Source: Streptosporangium sp. NBC_01755 (GTDB lineage Bacteria; Actinomycetota; Actinomycetes; Streptosporangiales; Streptosporangiaceae). From it: a stretch of DNA of 64,000 bases. The DNA lies in NCBI RefSeq assembly GCF_035917995.1, contig NZ_CP109131.1:1612001-1676000 (forward strand). The letters run 5' to 3'. Made by a program: the position numbers and the translations under genes. Below, one piece after another: positions 61,193 through 64,000 of this stretch. The notes under the pieces were generated by a model. The model was given only the letters and a program-made list of their open reading frames with translations. It was not told where the DNA came from and made no database searches. How positions within the stretch are numbered: the first letter of the stretch is position 1; every line of letters begins with the position of its first letter.

Positions 61193-63283
61193 GTGGAGGC
61201 GATATCGCCGGGAACGGGATCTTTGCCGCCGGACTTCGCCGGGATCGACCCCGAGCTGATGCAGGGCTTCATCACCGCGCTGGAGCGCGGTCGCGACGTG
61301 ATCGGCGAGCAGACCGAGCGGATCCGGCAGCTGCTCGCAACGGCCGAGGTGCCGGCGGAGGGACTGCTGCCGCTCAGGGAGATCGACGGCTGGGTCAGCG
61401 ACGAACTCCTGGGGCTGCGCAACCGCCTGCAGACGATCAACCAGGACCTGCCCATGCTGGGAGTAGGAGTCAGCCTCCCAGGACAGACCTCGGCATGGAC
61501 CGGCGGCCAACCTGGGGACCCGTTCCAGTGGGGGCTGCTGCCCTACGACGAGAAGACCGGAAAGTCCCCGGCGGGCAGCGCCAAAGAGGGCACCGAGCTC
61601 GCCTTTCAGCTCTCGCGACTTCCCCCGTCCACCCTCGGCCTGCCCGATGCCGCCTACGACCGGATCCTCGGCAAACTCGCCGACGGGCAGCAGGACGCCT
61701 ATCTGACCGCCGGGTTCTTCCGGGTCCTCGGCCCCGAGGGCATGCTCGGCATGATCCAGCGTCTGGAGAGGTACGACAAGAAGGCGGGCGACCAGCACCG
61801 GAAGGTCATCGGCGACGCCCTGGCCACCGCGGTCGGCGCGCAGCCGGGTCTCCTCGGCTCGGCCTGGGAGGCGGGCAACCTCAAGAAGGCGCCGGACGGC
61901 GAGCTGGCGTCCCTGCTCCGGTACGGCATGTTCCCCGCCGCGTGGCTCACCGAGATAGCGCGGGGCAGGGTGGGAAAGCCGGTCGGCGACGGCGACGGCA
62001 CCCGTCCCCGGCGGTGGAAGACCGACCTCGTCCCACTGCTGCCCGCCCTGGCCAACAACCCCGACGTGGCCAGGGGCCTGTTCAACGCCATGTCGCGCGA
62101 GGACCTCAGAGACCTGCTCACCGAGCTCAACCGCCCAGAAACCTCAAAAATCTATAAAACACCCTGGTTTGGGCTGGAAACCCCCAAACATCCCTGGCGG
62201 TGGCCGACGAGCGTGGACTTCGACATCGGCGCGGAGTTCGGCCGGATGCTCGCCGCCGGAGGCGGCGCCTACGAGAAGGGCCCGCACAGCCCCGAGGCCG
62301 CGAAGTTCGCCTTCAATGTCATGACCATCATGGGCGACCTCAAGGACACCGACGGCACCGAGGACTCCCCGGCCACCCCGATGGAGGTCGCGCCGGCAGC
62401 CAGGATCTACATGTCGACGCTGGCCGGCGCCTACGCCACCGAGATCACCGAGGGCGCGAACATCGGCGACGCCAACATGACCGAGGCGAGCACGCTCAAG
62501 CCCTTCACCTCGGCCTTCGGCACCACGGCGGCGTTCACCCTGAGCCCGAAGGACACCTACAACTTCCTGAAGACCTTCGCCGACTCCGCGAAGAACCTCG
62601 CCCCGTTCGACCAGGGCATGGGCCGTTTCTCCCAGCAGCTCATCGCCGACGCCTCGGCGACGGCCCGGCGCACCGGCGACGTCGAACACCTGGACAAGGC
62701 GTTCACCGCCCTGGGCAACGTACGCGGCTTCGAACTGGCCGCCGTCGAGAAGGTCCAGGGCAACCTGGACATGATCGACAAGCAGCGCAAGGATACGGTG
62801 AACTTCCTCCGCGACGCCGCCATCGGGCTGGCGAGCACGCTCTACGCACCGAACCTGGTGTGGGGGTTCGGCTGGCTGGCGCTAAGCACCTCCCTCTCCG
62901 CCGAGGGCGCCTTCGGCAAGGAGGACGAGACCCGGATGGACAAGGCCAACAAGGACGACAGGGCGGCGACCCTCAGCCGCCAGCACACGTACGCGCAACT
63001 GCTGATGGCCAACGGCTTCACCCCGAAGGTGACAGCCGCCGAGTTCCAGGCCAGCTGCCCACCCGGCGTGTCCATCATCGACGCCAAGGGCAACCTCAGA
63101 CCGTTCGCCGAACTGATCAAACAGGGCAACAAGGGGTTGGAGTCCTTCGAGCGGTGGGCGGTGGCCAACGGCATGGGAAGCGAGGCCAAGCTTTCACTTG
63201 GAAGGCTGTCCAACGACACGGCGAGCTGGTTCGAAGGCAGCAACAAGCGAGGCCGGGAGCGCGCTCTGGCCTTCGACAGTTAG
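61193..63283 (+). CDS. Large uncharacterised protein (possibly DUF6571-like)
   Basis: The 696-residue GTG-start protein has GGGGAG upstream. It opens with an alpha-helical segment of about 90 residues (LMQGFITALERGRDVIGEQT onward) similar in style to WXG100/ESX-associated N-termini. A helical body follows (YDRILGKLADGQQDAYLTAG, LVPLLPALANNPDVARGLFN, EVAPAARIYMSTLAGAYATE) and a hydrophobic patch (GLASTLYAPNLVWGFGWLAL) near residue 550. There is no signal peptide. The general look matches actinobacterial proteins annotated DUF6571, often near ESX-type substrates or phage-like toxins, but I cannot confirm the family. The lipoprotein gene ends 2 bases after its stop on the opposite strand. Confidence 0.65.
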   Translation: MEAISPGTGSLPPDFAGIDPELMQGFITALERGRDVIGEQTERIRQLLATAEVPAEGLLPLREIDGWVSDELLGLRNRLQTINQDLPMLGVGVSLPGQTSAWTGGQPGDPFQWGLLPYDEKTGKSPAGSAKEGTELAFQLSRLPPSTLGLPDAAYDRILGKLADGQQDAYLTAGFFRVLGPEGMLGMIQRLERYDKKAGDQHRKVIGDALATAVGAQPGLLGSAWEAGNLKKAPDGELASLLRYGMFPAAWLTEIARGRVGKPVGDGDGTRPRRWKTDLVPLLPALANNPDVARGLFNAMSREDLRDLLTELNRPETSKIYKTPWFGLETPKHPWRWPTSVDFDIGAEFGRMLAAGGGAYEKGPHSPEAAKFAFNVMTIMGDLKDTDGTEDSPATPMEVAPAARIYMSTLAGAYATEITEGANIGDANMTEASTLKPFTSAFGTTAAFTLSPKDTYNFLKTFADSAKNLAPFDQGMGRFSQQLIADASATARRTGDVEHLDKAFTALGNVRGFELAAVEKVQGNLDMIDKQRKDTVNFLRDAAIGLASTLYAPNLVWGFGWLALSTSLSAEGAFGKEDETRMDKANKDDRAATLSRQHTYAQLLMANGFTPKVTAAEFQASCPPGVSIIDAKGNLRPFAELIKQGNKGLESFERWAVANGMGSEAKLSLGRLSNDTASWFEGSNKRGRERALAFDS

Positions 63284-63284
63284 C

Positions 63285-63728
63285 TCACGAGGTTGGGAGA
63301 CACTCGGTTTCACCTCTGACCGCGTACTGCCCGTTACCTGGCGACTCCAAAGTCATCTTTGTCTTGTACTCGTCGTTGGCAAGCTTGATAGGAGCATCGC
63401 CACGGTCTTCAACGATGCGATAAGGAGCTACCCCAGAAAGTGAGCCCAGCAAGAGAGTGTTAAGACTGTCCGCCCCACGTTCTGTTGCCGGATCCCTGCC
63501 GACAGCAGCGAAGGTCCGCTTTTCTTTGCCCTCACCACATGAAATATCACGCCCACCGGAATCGGTGATTCGGACATCCAAAGCGTGGCGCTCCTTCATC
63601 AACTCGGTGATATGAGTTTTGAGGGTCTCGCCCGCTTCGGCCGCCGTAGGGCCGCTATCCCCACATCCGGCCACACCCAGTAACACCACCGTACAAACCA
63701 GGACACCGCGCCGCACAAAACGTCCCAT
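63285..63728 (-). CDS. Small lipoprotein of unknown function
   Basis: The 147-residue exported lipoprotein has a basic start (MGRFVRRG), a hydrophobic core and a lipobox LLGVAGC. The mature region has a helix (AEAGETLKTHITELMKERHA), a cysteine pair (DISCGEG, ETECLPTS) and mixed strands. Unrecognised family. AGGAGG precedes ATG 63728. It converges tail to tail with the 696-residue protein gene (one base between stops) and is divergent from the next gene, suggesting a functional neighbourhood. Confidence 0.8.
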   Translation of the reverse strand: MGRFVRRGVLVCTVVLLGVAGCGDSGPTAAEAGETLKTHITELMKERHALDVRITDSGGRDISCGEGKEKRTFAAVGRDPATERGADSLNTLLLGSLSGVAPYRIVEDRGDAPIKLANDEYKTKMTLESPGNGQYAVRGETECLPTS

Positions 63729-63813
63729 GCATTCCTCCAGGGCTGGCCGATGTGCCGTAGACCCAATAATGTCCAATAGTCCGTCCGATGTATCCGCATC
63801 CGAAGAGGGATAA

Positions 63814-64000
63814 ATGAATTCTCGCCCGGAGGATCTGGTGCCCAACCCGCGGCGCCAACTGCTGGAACAGACGTTGACGGAGCTCAGGGCGCGGGTCGCC
63901 GTCCTGGAGGCCGCCCTCGACCCGGCCCACGGCCAACTCACCGGCCGGCCGACCTGGGTGGGGCCAAAGGCCCGGACGTTCGTCGAAGACCTCACCGCCC
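63814..64000 (+). CDS. N-terminal part of a short coiled-coil protein, cut by the window edge
   Basis: ATG 63814 follows AGAGGGA. The 62 visible residues start MNSRPEDLVPNPRRQLLEQT, with a heptad-like stretch LTELRARVAVLEAALDPAHG, then GRPTWVGPKARTFVEDLTA, open at the edge. The W-x-G element and helical layout recall small WXG100-associated proteins; this is only suggestive. It completes a divergent group with the lipoprotein and the 696-residue protein. Confidence 0.6.
   Translation, partial: MNSRPEDLVPNPRRQLLEQTLTELRARVAVLEAALDPAHGQLTGRPTWVGPKARTFVEDLTA

Overview
The window is a stretch of a GC-rich actinobacterial chromosome. GTG starts are frequent and third codon positions are strongly GC. 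The gene content suggests the Streptosporangiaceae or close relatives (Streptosporangium, Nonomuraea, Microbispora type). The pointers are a Scr1-type XRE/DUF397 pair, a CU044_5270-family protein behind an ECF sigma factor, DUF5994 and DUF4253 proteins, roadblock/LC7 operons, DasR-like dre boxes and a c-di-AMP riboswitch in front of a cell-wall protein. No rRNA, CRISPR array, plasmid origin or intact prophage is visible. Genus placement is inference.

Layout. 1-6.8 kb holds core genes: oligoribonuclease, tRNA-His, a LuxR-type HTH protein convergent with lysine 6-aminotransferase, a hemolysin III protein, a spermidine-synthase-like protein, pirin and a SodC-like lipoprotein. 7-11.8 kb is a pterin dehydratase and an N-acetylglucosamine/chitobiose ABC importer (ngcEFG). 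Its upstream region carries a ROK-type palindrome and two DasR-type boxes shared with a divergent class II aldolase. 12-14.2 kb is a four-gene roadblock operon: three roadblock proteins and one DUF4388/PATAN-like protein that contains a perfect 30-bp inverted repeat. 14.2-16.8 kb is a double-psi-beta-barrel wall protein behind a ydaO-type riboswitch, then a DUF4253 gene.

16.8-36.4 kb is accessory and scarred. It contains a frameshifted permease, a PIN fragment, a DUF234-type ATPase, a lower-GC 2,2-dialkylglycine decarboxylase/LysR pair, two Nudix enzymes, an XRE/DUF397 pair, an ATP-binding regulator and a VapBC-like module. A 3'-truncated Tn7-like element (TnsA and TnsB, no TnsC) abuts a decaying LamG-domain gene. 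After that come a DUF5994-STAS fusion ORF and fragments of SDR, YdeI-like and discoidin genes.

36.4-54.3 kb returns to ordered genes: tRNA-Lys, a MoxR ATPase with a VWA (CoxE-like) partner, a NERD protein, TetR and GNAT genes, a DMT transporter, a VOC protein, secA2, a RelE/Phd-like pair, an MmyB-type XRE regulator, a PepSY protein, and an ECF sigma factor with its partner. Among them lie a deletion scar joining a TetR gene to a monooxygenase gene and a degenerate bacterial tyrosine kinase. 54.3-64 kb has 27 copies of CCGATC before an ADP-ribosylglycohydrolase, fabG flanked by two acyl-CoA dehydrogenase remnants beside a TetR gene with a tandem operator, a second RelE/Phd-like pair, a DJ-1/IclR pair and a broken CHAT-domain gene. 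It ends with an uncharacterised cluster: a 696-residue protein, a lipoprotein and a coiled-coil protein cut by the window edge.

Themes. Gene decay is frequent, with at least ten remnants. Short tandem duplications that copy gene 3' ends recur at three places. Three Phd-type toxin-antitoxin modules are present. The best candidates for under-described biology are the GTPase-less roadblock operon with its embedded hairpin, the dual-operator control of the chitin-sugar locus, the truncated Tn7-like element with iterated end motifs, and the terminal cluster at 61-64 kb.
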